Shown here: positions 1 to 7,245 of the stretch, piece by piece | How positions within the stretch are numbered: the first letter of the stretch is position 1 | How the letters are laid out: each line of letters begins with the position of its first letter | DNA from: Spirochaetales bacterium | GTDB taxonomy: Bacteria; Spirochaetota; Spirochaetia; ARS1246 | Reading direction: 5' to 3' | Length of the DNA: 12,373 nt | NCBI GenBank assembly: GCA_016930115.1 | Contig: JAFGHN010000240.1 | Coordinates: 1 to 12,373, forward strand | The notes under the pieces: generated by a model | Database searches by the model: none | The model's input: the letters and a program-made list of their open reading frames with translations, nothing else | What the model was told of the DNA's origin: nothing | Translations under genes and position numbers: made by a program

Positions 1-329
1 CTTTGGAAAAGCTTGAGGCCGCCGGGTATCTCGATGACAGGAGATACGCGGAGGCCTGGGTACAAAACCGCTTGAAACGCCGGCCGGAGGGGTATCCGCG
101 TCTGGTCGCCGGGTTGAAACAGCGCGGCGTGAAGCGTGAGATCATCACATCGGTTCTCAGCGAAATCCTGACGGAAGAAGAATCCGAAAGGTCCCTCGCG
201 CGAGCCGCCGAGAAGATTCTGAGGACCGGGACCGGAGATGAGCTGTCGGTACTGAGGAAATTGACGGCGAGAGGATTCCCCTATCGCCAGGCGAAAGCTC
301 ATCTCCAAAAACTCCAATCACACGACTGA
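1..329 (+). CDS. recX: Regulatory protein RecX, C-terminal part (cut by window edge)
   Basis: RecX binds RecA filaments in the cytoplasm and limits RecA activity in recombination and the SOS response. The visible 108 residues are mostly helical and carry the RecX signature: AAGYLDDRRYAEAWVQNR, then a basic stretch with GYPRLVAGLKQRGVKREII, and a last repeat ending in RGFPYRQAKAHLQKL. These match the second and third three-helix repeats of the family. Family members are usually about 150 residues or more, so roughly the first 40-50 residues lie to the left of the window. The reading frame is open to the edge; the TTG at base 3 lies in frame but is probably an internal leucine codon rather than the start. 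The gene ends with TGA at 327-329. recA is often next to recX but cannot be seen here. Family assignment is fairly secure from the motif pattern. Confidence 0.85.
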   Translation, partial: LEKLEAAGYLDDRRYAEAWVQNRLKRRPEGYPRLVAGLKQRGVKREIITSVLSEILTEEESERSLARAAEKILRTGTGDELSVLRKLTARGFPYRQAKAHLQKLQSHD

Positions 330-335
330 TTCTGA

Positions 336-364
336 TTGACGCGCCTGCCTTGAGGTTATACAAT
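336..364 (+). promoter_or_regulatory. Sigma-70-type promoter for the response regulator/acylphosphatase operon
   Basis: A -35 box TTGACG (336-341) and a -10 box TACAAT (359-364) are separated by 17 bases; each matches five of six consensus positions. The expected start of transcription is near base 371, leaving a leader of about 30 nt before the TTG start at 402. The promoter sits in the 72-base gap after recX, so the signalling operon can be expressed separately from recX. It was read by eye and no transcript data support it. Confidence 0.6.
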
Positions 365-401
365 TACAGCCTCGGGTGAGAAATCTCGTAAGGGAAAAAG
401 T

Positions 402-1016
402 TTGAGACAGGCGAAGAAAGTCCGCATATTTTCGGCTCTTGAAGTGGCAAATATCTGCGGCGTGGTCAATCAAACCGCTATCAACTGGATAAAGAACGGT
501 CATCTCAGAGCCTTCACCACTCCCGGCGGCCAGTACAGGGTATACGCGGAAGACCTTCACGAGTTCCTGTCGGACCGGGGGATGCGGATTCCCGATGAGA
601 TTCAAGAAATCACCGCTACCGGCGCGAAAAGCCTTCTTATCGTCGATGACGAGAAAACCCTGAACGACATGCTTTTCGAGCTTTTTTCGCAGACACTCGA
701 AGAATATGATATCTATCAGGCTCTCGATGGTTTTGAAGCCGGTAAGCTCATTTCGCAGAAGAAACCGACGGTAATTATACTCGATATGAGCCTGCCAGGT
801 ATTGACGGCCACGAACTCATAAAACGTATCAAAGGAGATTCGAATCTTCCGGCGCCAAAGATCGTTGCGATGAGCGGTGTGGGCCAGGAAATCGAGGCGG
901 GGAAACGGATTCTCGATGAGGGTGCGGATATTTTTCTGGAAAAACCGGTGAGCAACAAAAAGATGGTCGAGGCCGTGAAAACCCTTCTTGAGAAAGGATC
1001 CTCTCGTGGAAAATGA
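402..1016 (+). CDS. Response regulator with N-terminal MerR/excisionase-type HTH domain
   Basis: This 204-residue protein joins a DNA-binding domain to a phosphorylation receiver, with the DNA-binding part first. Residues about 8-57 form a winged helix-turn-helix of the MerR/excisionase (HTH_17) kind: FSALEVANICGVVNQTAINW is the helix-turn-helix and TTPGGQYRVYAEDLHEFL the wing and following helix. Residues about 76-198 are a CheY-like receiver with acidic pair D82/D83, phospho-acceptor D128 (in IILDMSLPGIDG), S158 at the switch Ser/Thr position and K181 in EKPV. All key receiver residues are present, so phosphorylation is expected. The TTG start is preceded by AGGGA (391-395) at good spacing; no ATG alternative exists before the HTH. 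The gene overlaps the next receiver gene by 11 bases. No histidine kinase is visible, so its partner is unknown. The domain calls are secure; target genes are not known. Confidence 0.85.
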   Translation: MRQAKKVRIFSALEVANICGVVNQTAINWIKNGHLRAFTTPGGQYRVYAEDLHEFLSDRGMRIPDEIQEITATGAKSLLIVDDEKTLNDMLFELFSQTLEEYDIYQALDGFEAGKLISQKKPTVIILDMSLPGIDGHELIKRIKGDSNLPAPKIVAMSGVGQEIEAGKRILDEGADIFLEKPVSNKKMVEAVKTLLEKGSSRGK

Positions 1017-1356
1017 AAAAACTGTTCTCGTGGTGGAGGACGAAGACGCTTTGCGGCTTGCCCTGCGTGATTACCTGACCAGGCAAGGCTACTGCGTACA
1101 TGTAGCTTCCGACGGCGCCGGGGCCATCGAACAGCTTCTTGATCATGAGATCGATGTAATAGTTAGTGACTATCGCATGAATATCCTGGGCGGGCACTAC
1201 TGGGTGCGGTTTCTCGAGCGGTATTGCGCGGACAAGAAAGTCATTCTTACCAGCGCATACCTTGATTCCGAGGTTGACCATCCGTTTCCCGTCATCACAA
1301 AACCCTTCGAGTTCCCGTTCCTTGCCGAGACCATCAAGTCGATGCTCGATGAGTGA
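1006..1356 (+). CDS. Single-domain response regulator (CheY-like receiver)
   Basis: A 116-residue stand-alone receiver domain with no output domain. It has the acidic pair E11/D12 (LVVEDEDALR), phospho-acceptor D55 (VIVSDYRM), switch residue T82 (ILTSAY) and K99 (ITKPF), so it should be phosphorylated and act through protein contacts, either with the HTH-receiver encoded just upstream or in a phosphorelay. I chose the GTG at 1006 because AAAGGA (992-997) lies about 8 bases upstream and the protein then begins right before the first beta strand. A TTG at 988 in the same frame would add six residues without a better ribosome binding site. The gene overlaps the upstream stop codon by 11 bases and the downstream acylphosphatase start by 8, which points to translational coupling. 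The loop after D55 (NILGGHYWVRFLERYC) departs from the usual PGMDG pattern. Confidence 0.82.
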   Translation: MENEKTVLVVEDEDALRLALRDYLTRQGYCVHVASDGAGAIEQLLDHEIDVIVSDYRMNILGGHYWVRFLERYCADKKVILTSAYLDSEVDHPFPVITKPFEFPFLAETIKSMLDE

Positions 1357-1636
1357 GGCCGGGTTATCCGCCTACCATGTTGTGGTTCACGGCCGCGTTC
1401 AAGGAGTGGGGTTTCGGTACAGCGCCGCCAGGAAGGCGCTGCAGCTTGGTTTGACAGGTTGGGTCCGTAATTGCAGCGACGGTACCGTAGAGACGCACTT
1501 CGAAGGTGATGCATCGCAGGCGGAGGATTTTCTTTCCTGGCTTCGCCGCGGCCCTACCGGGTCGCGGGTGCTTCGCGTTGACGAAAAAAAGACTTCTCCC
1601 AAAGGTTTCTACAGGTCTTTTTCAATCGAGTATTGA
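1349..1636 (+). CDS. acyP: Acylphosphatase
   Basis: A 95-residue cytoplasmic enzyme that hydrolyses acyl phosphates such as acetyl phosphate, carbamoyl phosphate and 1,3-bisphosphoglycerate to the carboxylate and phosphate. The family signature is clear: VHGRVQGVGFRYSAARKA (residues 13-30) supplies the phosphate-binding loop and catalytic R23, and GLTGWVRNCSDGTVE (34-48) supplies catalytic N41. These two residues fall at the same numbers as in the classic enzymes, and the length is typical. The ATG at 1349 lies inside the last codons of the receiver gene (ATGAGTGA overlap) with no clear ribosome binding site of its own, so translation is probably coupled to the receiver gene. Its stop is 42 bases from the convergent enolase stop. 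In this operon it could act on acetyl phosphate, a known chemical phosphodonor for receivers; that link is inference. Confidence 0.92.
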   Translation: MSEAGLSAYHVVVHGRVQGVGFRYSAARKALQLGLTGWVRNCSDGTVETHFEGDASQAEDFLSWLRRGPTGSRVLRVDEKKTSPKGFYRSFSIEY

Positions 1637-1678
1637 GGAAATCAGCCTAAGCTTGTCCGTCCCAGGCCGTCAGCTCAG

Positions 1679-2974
1679 TTACCTGGAGATCGAATAGAAC
1701 GTGTCGATTCCGGGATACGAAGCGGTCCCTTCCAGAGTGTCCTCTATTCGCATGAGCTGGTTATACTTGGCAAGCCTGTCTGATCTTGACATCGACCCAG
1801 TCTTGATCTGACCTGTCTCCAGGGCAACCACCAGATCCGCTATAAAGTCATCGCTGGTCTCGCCGCTCCGGTGGGAGACGACCGCGGTGTACCCGGCCTT
1901 CTTGGCCATTTCAACCGCCTCGTAGGTCTCGGTGATTGTGCCGATCTGGTTTACCTTTATGAGGATGGAATTCGCGATTCCCTCTTTTATCCCTCGTTTG
2001 AGCCGGGTGGTGTTGGTCACAAACACGTCGTCCCCGACGAGCTGTACGCGGTCTCCCACTTTTTGGGTAAGTATTTTCCACCCTTCCCAATCGTCCTCGG
2101 CCATGCCGTCTTCAAGCGATATGATGGGGAACTTCTTTGTCCAATCGGCCCAGTAGGACGCCATCTCTTCGCTCGAGAGCTCCCTGCCGTCGGATTTCTT
2201 AAAAACGTACTTCCCTTTGTCTGCATCGTAGAACTCCGATGCCGCGGGGTCCAGGGCGATGAACACGTTCTCGCCGGGTTTGTATCCGGCCTTCTCGATG
2301 CTCTGCAGGATGACCTCGCAGGCCTCTTCGTTACTCTTGAGGTTTGGCGCGAACCCGCCCTCGTCACCCACTGAAGTGCTGTAGCCCTTGTTCTTGAGCG
2401 TCGCCTTCAAGGTATGGAAAATTTCCGCCATCATTCTCACGGCTTCGCGGATAGATTCGGCGCCGACGGGCATGACCATGAACTCCTGAAAATCCACCGA
2501 GTTATCCGCATGGGCGCCGCCGTTCAGGATATTGGCCATGGGAACCGGCAGCATCGACGCGTGATAAGAGCCGAGGTATTTGAACAGAGGAAGACCCAGG
2601 AAATCGGCGGCCGCTCTGGCGGTGGCCATCGAGACCCCCAGTATGGCGTTGGCGCCGAGCTTCCTCTTGTTGTCGGTACCGTCAAGCTCGATCATTGTCC
2701 TGTCGATGTCGACCTGGTCGAGCGCGTCAAGACCGACAAGCTCAGCGGCGATAGTGTTGTTGACGTTCTCAACCGCCTTCAAAACGCCCTTCCCCAAAAA
2801 GCGTTTTTTGTCGCCGTCCCGCAGCTCAACGGCTTCATGCTCGCCGGTGGAAGCTCCGGAAGGAACGGCAGCACGGCCAAGTGAGCCGTCCTCGAGCACA
2901 ACGTCCACCTCCACGGTGGGATTTCCTCTCGAATCGAGTATCTCTCTTGCATCGATATATTCTATTAAGCTCAT
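1679..2974 (-). CDS. eno: Enolase (phosphopyruvate hydratase)
   Basis: Enolase interconverts 2-phosphoglycerate and phosphoenolpyruvate in glycolysis and gluconeogenesis, as a Mg-dependent cytoplasmic enzyme. The 431-residue length is typical and all hallmark residues are visible: the SGAST lid loop (39-43), H155 in NGGAHADNSVDFQEF, E164, E205 in GDEGGFAP, metal ligands D242 (ALDPAASEFYD), E288 (SLEDGMAEDDW) and D315 (VGDDVFVTN), catalytic K340 (LIKVNQIGTITE), H368-R369-S370 in the VSHRSGET motif, and K391. The ATG at 2974 has a strong ribosome binding site, GGAGAAGAA, directly upstream. It is transcribed away from proS and converges on the acylphosphatase gene. Nothing looks unusual; this is a housekeeping gene. 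Confidence 0.98.
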   Translation of the reverse strand: MSLIEYIDAREILDSRGNPTVEVDVVLEDGSLGRAAVPSGASTGEHEAVELRDGDKKRFLGKGVLKAVENVNNTIAAELVGLDALDQVDIDRTMIELDGTDNKRKLGANAILGVSMATARAAADFLGLPLFKYLGSYHASMLPVPMANILNGGAHADNSVDFQEFMVMPVGAESIREAVRMMAEIFHTLKATLKNKGYSTSVGDEGGFAPNLKSNEEACEVILQSIEKAGYKPGENVFIALDPAASEFYDADKGKYVFKKSDGRELSSEEMASYWADWTKKFPIISLEDGMAEDDWEGWKILTQKVGDRVQLVGDDVFVTNTTRLKRGIKEGIANSILIKVNQIGTITETYEAVEMAKKAGYTAVVSHRSGETSDDFIADLVVALETGQIKTGSMSRSDRLAKYNQLMRIEDTLEGTASYPGIDTFYSISR

Positions 2975-3008
2975 GTTCTTCTCCTAAAAACCACCAGTCT
3001 CTGGTCAC

Positions 3009-3038
3009 ACTATTGTCGGTAATCCAAAGCGGTGTCAA
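3009..3038 (-). promoter_or_regulatory. Probable sigma-70 promoter for eno
   Basis: Read on the minus strand, a perfect -35 box TTGACA (3038-3033) is followed after 18 bases by AATAGT (3014-3009), which matches four of six -10 positions. Transcription would start near 3002, giving a leader of about 28 nt before the eno ATG at 2974. The -35 is convincing and the -10 is weaker. It lies back to back with the proS promoter, with ten bases between the two -35 boxes. Confidence 0.45.
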
Positions 3039-3048
3039 GCAGTTGCGG

Positions 3049-3078
3049 TTGACCCGATAACCGGGGAATATCTACAAT
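3049..3078 (+). promoter_or_regulatory. Probable sigma-70 promoter for proS
   Basis: A -35 box TTGACC (3049-3054) and a -10 box TACAAT (3073-3078) are separated by 18 bases, each five of six to consensus. The start of transcription would be near 3085, leaving about 55 nt of leader before the ATG at 3140. I see no T-box-like leader in that short interval, so tRNA-sensing control of this synthetase gene is unlikely. Confidence 0.55.
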
Positions 3079-3139
3079 AATCCGTAACGCAACAGGATAT
3101 TCTTCAGCGGTTTTTTGCAGGCTCAAAGAGTGTGGTTTG

Positions 3140-4849
3140 ATGAGATATTCCAGCCTTTTTGGAAAGACATTTCGGGAAATTCCTCACGGTTTGAAGGCGA
3201 AGAGCCAGATTCTGCTCGTTCAAGGCGGGTACGTCAGGTTCCTGGGCCAGGGTCTCTACTCGCTGTTGCCTCTCGGGTTGCTTGTTATCAGACGGTTGGA
3301 AAAAATGATCAGAAACGAGATGGAAGCGCTTGGCGGACAGGAGGTGCAGGTTCCTCTCGTGAATCCCTACGATATCTGGAAACGCGGCGGCCGGGAGAGG
3401 TTTCTTGGCGACGATCTTGCCAAATTCAGCGATCGATTGGGCCGCTATCTCGTTCTCTCGCCCAGCCACGAGGAGGCGATGGTTGAGCTTGTCCGCGCCG
3501 GTCTGAGGTCCTACCGCGATCTCCCAATTTTCTTGTATCAATTCCAGACAAAGTTCCGGGATGAGAAAAAGACAAGATCCGGTCTGATCCGTGCGCGGGA
3601 GTTCGTGATGAAGGATGCTTATTCTTTTCACCGGACATATTATGAGCTTAACAATTTCTTCCCTCAGGTTTTCGCCGCCTACCAGCGTATTTTTGACCGC
3701 TGCGGTGTGGAGTATGTCACCGCCGAGGGAAGCGTCGGTTTCATGGGCGGGGAAAAGGCGTACGAGTTCTTGATGCCGGCCCAGATCGGCGAGAACATCG
3801 TTGTTATGTGCGACAACTGTGGTTACAAGGCAAATGCGGAGATTGCAAAGGCGATAAAGGTGATGTACCCGGAGGAACCGCTCGACGTCGAGCCCGTGGA
3901 GACCGATGGATGCATCACCATGGATTTGCTCGCGCGGAAACTGAAATTGCCACGACGGCGTTTGGCGAAAGCGGTGGTGTACAAGACCGCGATGCGGTAC
4001 GTCATGGCGATTGTCAGGTCGGATTATGAGATAAGCGAAGAGAAGCTCGCGCTCGCCCTCGGCGAGCCGATACTCGGTTTGGCGTCCGACGAGGCACTGT
4101 GTGAGCTGGACCTGATAAAGGGCCATCTCTCCCCCATCGGGCGGAATCATATCTACCGCGTTGCCGACGACTCGGTAACCGGGTCAAACAATCTTGTCTA
4201 CGGCGCAAACGTAGAAAAGAGACACCTGTTGAATGTGAACTACGGAAGAGACTTCGAGGCCGATCTGGTTGCCGATATCGCCAGGGCGGGTAACGGCCTG
4301 CGGTGCCTCCAATGCCACCACAAGCTCACGGAACTGCGGGCAATCGAGCTGGGGAATATTTTCAAGCTGAATGATTTCTACACAAAACCAATGGATCTCC
4401 AGTTCCGGGACGAAAGGGGAAACATGGTTTTTCCACAGATGGGCTCCTACGGCATCGGTCTGGGGCGGCTCATGAGCGCGGTTGTTGAAGCCAACCATGA
4501 CGAAAGGGGGATCGCCTGGCCGCCGCACCTTGCTCCGTTCCCCGTTTTTCTGATGGGGATCGGCAAATCCCCGTCCGTCAGGAAGGCCGTTGAAGACCTT
4601 TACGCAAAGATCCAGACGGTTGCTCTCCTTGACGACAGACGTGAGTCCCCCGGAGTGAAGTTCAACGATTGTGAGCTTATCGGCATTCCTTTGCGGGTTG
4701 TCATATCGGCCCGGCTCCTCGAACAGGGAAAAGCCGAAATATACCGGCGGGACACCGGACAAAGCCGCGAGGTGGGCGTGGAAGAGGTGCCCGCAGTGGT
4801 AAGCCGTTTCATCGAAAGCGAGGGAATTAACACGCTTGAAGACGCATGA
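3140..4849 (+). CDS. proS: Proline--tRNA ligase (bacterial type with INS editing domain)
   Basis: This cytoplasmic class II synthetase charges tRNA-Pro with proline. The 569 residues contain the class II core (about 1-220): motif 1 around GQGLYSLLPLG (37-47), an SHE variant of the TXE loop (109-111), and motif 2 around QFQTKFRDEKKTRSG (134-148) with REFVMKDAYSFH. Residues about 224-400 are the insertion domain that in bacterial ProRS hydrolyses mischarged alanyl-tRNA. Motif 3 follows as MGSYGIGLGRLM (434-445), then the anticodon-binding domain (about 465-569). The size is close to the family norm. Cysteine pairs C224/C227 and C389/C392 flank the insertion and may hold zinc. The frame also has a TTG at 3137; I chose the adjacent ATG at 3140. 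The ribosome binding site is weak. The neighbouring lipoprotein gene follows after about 50 bases and may be read through from here. Confidence 0.97.
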   Translation: MRYSSLFGKTFREIPHGLKAKSQILLVQGGYVRFLGQGLYSLLPLGLLVIRRLEKMIRNEMEALGGQEVQVPLVNPYDIWKRGGRERFLGDDLAKFSDRLGRYLVLSPSHEEAMVELVRAGLRSYRDLPIFLYQFQTKFRDEKKTRSGLIRAREFVMKDAYSFHRTYYELNNFFPQVFAAYQRIFDRCGVEYVTAEGSVGFMGGEKAYEFLMPAQIGENIVVMCDNCGYKANAEIAKAIKVMYPEEPLDVEPVETDGCITMDLLARKLKLPRRRLAKAVVYKTAMRYVMAIVRSDYEISEEKLALALGEPILGLASDEALCELDLIKGHLSPIGRNHIYRVADDSVTGSNNLVYGANVEKRHLLNVNYGRDFEADLVADIARAGNGLRCLQCHHKLTELRAIELGNIFKLNDFYTKPMDLQFRDERGNMVFPQMGSYGIGLGRLMSAVVEANHDERGIAWPPHLAPFPVFLMGIGKSPSVRKAVEDLYAKIQTVALLDDRRESPGVKFNDCELIGIPLRVVISARLLEQGKAEIYRRDTGQSREVGVEEVPAVVSRFIESEGINTLEDA

Positions 4850-4900
4850 CGATCCACTCAGATGCCTTGTCTGAAATCCGCAAAACGGTGGAGTGAGAAC

Positions 4901-6682
4901 TTGCTCCGGATACCTGCGGTATTTCTTGCTTCTGCCGCGTTGCTTTGCGGCTGCGGCCTCCGGGATGGTGAAACAAAGCAGAACGTTCAACCGCGGTTCG
5001 AGAACGTTGCCGCCGTCAGCTATCAAGGGTTCGCAGCCGGGGAAAGGGGAGGCCGGTTCGTTTCAGCACTCGTGGGCGGCGGCCCGGAAACGTTCAACAC
5101 CGCGCTGGCAAGCGACCCGGTTGGTCTTCATCTTGCGGCTCTTATGAACGCGTCGTTGGTACGGCGGAACCAGATGTCCCTTGAATGGGAACCCTGTCTC
5201 GCGCGGCGTTGGGTGATATCCGCTGACGGGAGACGGATCACCTTCCATTTGAGAGAGGGCTTGAAATGGTCCGATGGCGAGCCGATGGGGGCGGATGATT
5301 GGGAATTGGTGAGCCGCGTTGCATCCGCCCCGGGCGTCCGGGGTGACCTGGCGCACAGGCTCTCTGCAGGAGCTGAAACGGCCAGGTTCGTCGCAGTCGA
5401 TGATCTCACCGTGCGGCTTGATCTCCCTGTTCCATACTCGGGTGCTTTTGAGATTGCCGCGGTGTTCCCGCTCCCCGCGCACGTGCTCGGTCCCGTGTTC
5501 GCCACCGGTGTCAAAGCATTCAACGACTACTGGAATGAAGAGTGCGACGTAACCTCGGTCTTGAGCAGCGGTCCCTTCGTTATTTCACGTTTTCATCCCG
5601 GCGATTCGCTGGTGATGGGGCCAAATCCGTATTACTCCCAGACCGATGCGGCGGGGGGAGCGCTCCCGTATCTCGATGAATATGTTATCCGGTTCGCGAA
5701 AGACTGCGATGAGGCGGCCGGTATGTTCTATTCCGGGACTGTTGATCATTTCCTGTTGCGGGGCGGTGAGATCGACGTTGCGGCGTCCATGAAAGAGAAC
5801 CTGGATATCGAGCTGTACGACGCCGGGCCGGACACCGAAATACTTGTGATGGTGTTCAACCAGAATCCCGCCGCCGTCACCGCGGATTCGGAAATCGGCG
5901 GGCACGAGCTTGCCTGGTTTGGCGACCGGGGTTTCAGACGCGCGCTGTGTCATCTTCTGAACAGAGAGGTAATCATTGAGGAGACGGCATCGGGTTACGG
6001 GTACCCCGCGGTAACCTCTGTGCCGCAGTTCTCCCCCTACTACTGGAAAGGGGCGGATCGGGCCGCCCCCGGGTACGATCCCGAAAAGGCCGGCCGGCTC
6101 CTCAAGAAGTCAGGCTTTCTCGACCGCGACGGAAACGGAATACGTGAGGATAAAAGCGGAAAGGAAGTCAGCCTGATTCTCCGGACAAACGAGGACAACG
6201 GCATCAGAAGGAAGATCTGCGACCTGTTTGCCGCAGAGGCGCGAAAAGCGGGGATCGCCGTCAGATGCGTATTTGAACCGTTCAACGCACTGGTAACCAG
6301 GCTCGTTTCAAGTTACGATTGGGAGCTCGCGCTTATCGGCATTGAAGGCGATATCGATCCGGTGGATCAGGGAATGATCTTCCTCTCGAGTGGGAGCCTG
6401 CACCTGATAGAGCCTTCCCAGGAGTATGCCCGGCGTGACTGGGAGGTCCACCTTGACGCGGCGTGGACAGATGCGGCCGCCGCTTATGATGAACAGCTCA
6501 AGAAGAGGGCTTTCGAGAGAGTGCAGCGGATCTGTCTATACCAGGCGCCCTGGGTGAATACTTACGCCCCCGCCGTCGTGCACGCTTTCAGGCGCAAGTG
6601 GGAGAACGTTTTCCCCCGGTCCGCCTCCGGTCACGGGCTTTGCGCGATATTGCCCAGAATCTACGAGAGGAGAGAGCCATGA
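4901..6682 (+). CDS. Family 5 extracellular solute-binding lipoprotein (OppA/DppA-like)
   Basis: This looks like the substrate-binding lipoprotein of a peptide-type ABC importer (SBP_bac_5 family), anchored outside the cytoplasmic membrane. From the TTG at 4901 the protein is 593 residues and starts with a short lipoprotein signal, MLRIPAVFLASAALLCGCG, with lipobox LCGC and lipidated C18. Family features include a GGPETFNTALASDP strand near the mature N-terminus, LARRWVISADGRRITFHLR, GLKWSDGEPMGADDWE, and an LLNREVIIEETASGYG segment. An EF-hand-like loop DRDGNGIRED sits at about 408-417, as in many relatives. I chose TTG 4901 because GGAG (4890-4893) lies 7 bases upstream; an in-frame ATG at 4862 has no ribosome binding site and would place the lipobox Cys at 31. 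No permease or ATPase genes are nearby, so it is an orphan that may share a transporter or have another role. The ligand is unknown. Confidence 0.88.
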   Translation: MLRIPAVFLASAALLCGCGLRDGETKQNVQPRFENVAAVSYQGFAAGERGGRFVSALVGGGPETFNTALASDPVGLHLAALMNASLVRRNQMSLEWEPCLARRWVISADGRRITFHLREGLKWSDGEPMGADDWELVSRVASAPGVRGDLAHRLSAGAETARFVAVDDLTVRLDLPVPYSGAFEIAAVFPLPAHVLGPVFATGVKAFNDYWNEECDVTSVLSSGPFVISRFHPGDSLVMGPNPYYSQTDAAGGALPYLDEYVIRFAKDCDEAAGMFYSGTVDHFLLRGGEIDVAASMKENLDIELYDAGPDTEILVMVFNQNPAAVTADSEIGGHELAWFGDRGFRRALCHLLNREVIIEETASGYGYPAVTSVPQFSPYYWKGADRAAPGYDPEKAGRLLKKSGFLDRDGNGIREDKSGKEVSLILRTNEDNGIRRKICDLFAAEARKAGIAVRCVFEPFNALVTRLVSSYDWELALIGIEGDIDPVDQGMIFLSSGSLHLIEPSQEYARRDWEVHLDAAWTDAAAAYDEQLKKRAFERVQRICLYQAPWVNTYAPAVVHAFRRKWENVFPRSASGHGLCAILPRIYERREP

Positions 6683-7245
6683 TGACGCTGAGCGGCCGAA
6701 GTCGAATTATCAGGAAAAGCGAGGACCTTGTCTTATTGGTCCCGAGTCCGACACGCCGGATTATGTTTTTTCTCCTGTTTCTTCTGCTCGCCGCGACAAT
6801 GGCGCTGGCGATAGATCCGCGTACCGATTTTTCAGGGCCGCGGCTGTTGAGGACGGCCGGATACAGCGCGGTGCTCCTGGTGCTCCTCGGCGCCGCCGGC
6901 TGGTCGAGTGTAACCAGCCTCGATCGCGGTGCGGGTAGTGTTGAGACAATGACCAGTGTGTTCGGTGTCACCGTGAAGAGACAACAGCTTTCCCGCATGG
7001 CAGACATAGAAGCCGTGGTGCTGCAGAAGGTCGTCCTGCTTGGGGAGGGATCTCCCCGCGGCGGACGCTCGGGTGTGTTCGGGACGCTGTTTGAGCCCCA
7101 GTCCGAGCTCTACAAGCTCTACATGGAAACCGAAAACGGCCGGCTTCGTCTGGATGAAGGAGGCGGCATCGATCAGCTGGAGAAAATCGGGAGTTATTTT
7201 GCGGAGTTTCTTGGCGTGGATTTTTCCCGGGAAGAGATCGAATAA
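6679..7245 (+). CDS. Two-helix membrane protein of unknown function (possible PH-like domain)
   Basis: A 188-residue protein I do not recognise by name. After a basic cytoplasmic-looking N-terminus it has two membrane helices, about residues 28-46 (IMFFLLFLLLAATMALA) and 57-76 (LRTAGYSAVLLVLLGAAGWS). About 110 polar residues follow, beginning with beta-rich segments (SVETMTSVFGVTVKRQQLS) and ending in a helix (IDQLEKIGSYFAEFLG). Two short helices followed by a small beta-rich domain resemble bacterial PH-like membrane proteins, but this is only a shape match. The ATG at 6679 overlaps the upstream lipoprotein stop as ATGA and has a strong GAGAGGAGAG ribosome binding site; a second ATG follows at 6682. 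Co-translation suggests it works with the solute-binding lipoprotein. The gene converges on the E-set protein gene 19 bases away. Confidence 0.75.
   Translation: MMTLSGRSRIIRKSEDLVLLVPSPTRRIMFFLLFLLLAATMALAIDPRTDFSGPRLLRTAGYSAVLLVLLGAAGWSSVTSLDRGAGSVETMTSVFGVTVKRQQLSRMADIEAVVLQKVVLLGEGSPRGGRSGVFGTLFEPQSELYKLYMETENGRLRLDEGGGIDQLEKIGSYFAEFLGVDFSREEIE

Noticed and set aside
1662..1686. CCAGG/CCTGG inverted repeat between the acylphosphatase and enolase genes
   Set aside because: A five-base stem with a 15-base loop and no T-run is too weak to call a terminator.
3079..3139. Possible T-box or attenuator leader for proS
   Set aside because: The leader is only about 55 nt, with no T-box consensus and no terminator hairpin.
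3104..4150. 348-codon antisense reading frame over proS
   Set aside because: It mirrors the proS coding strand, which has full motif support; the antisense product matches no family I recognise.
4862..4900. ATG at 4862 as the start of the solute-binding lipoprotein
   Set aside because: There is no ribosome binding site upstream and it would give an overlong signal n-region; TTG 4901 with GGAG seven bases upstream gives a standard lipoprotein signal. Not fully excluded.
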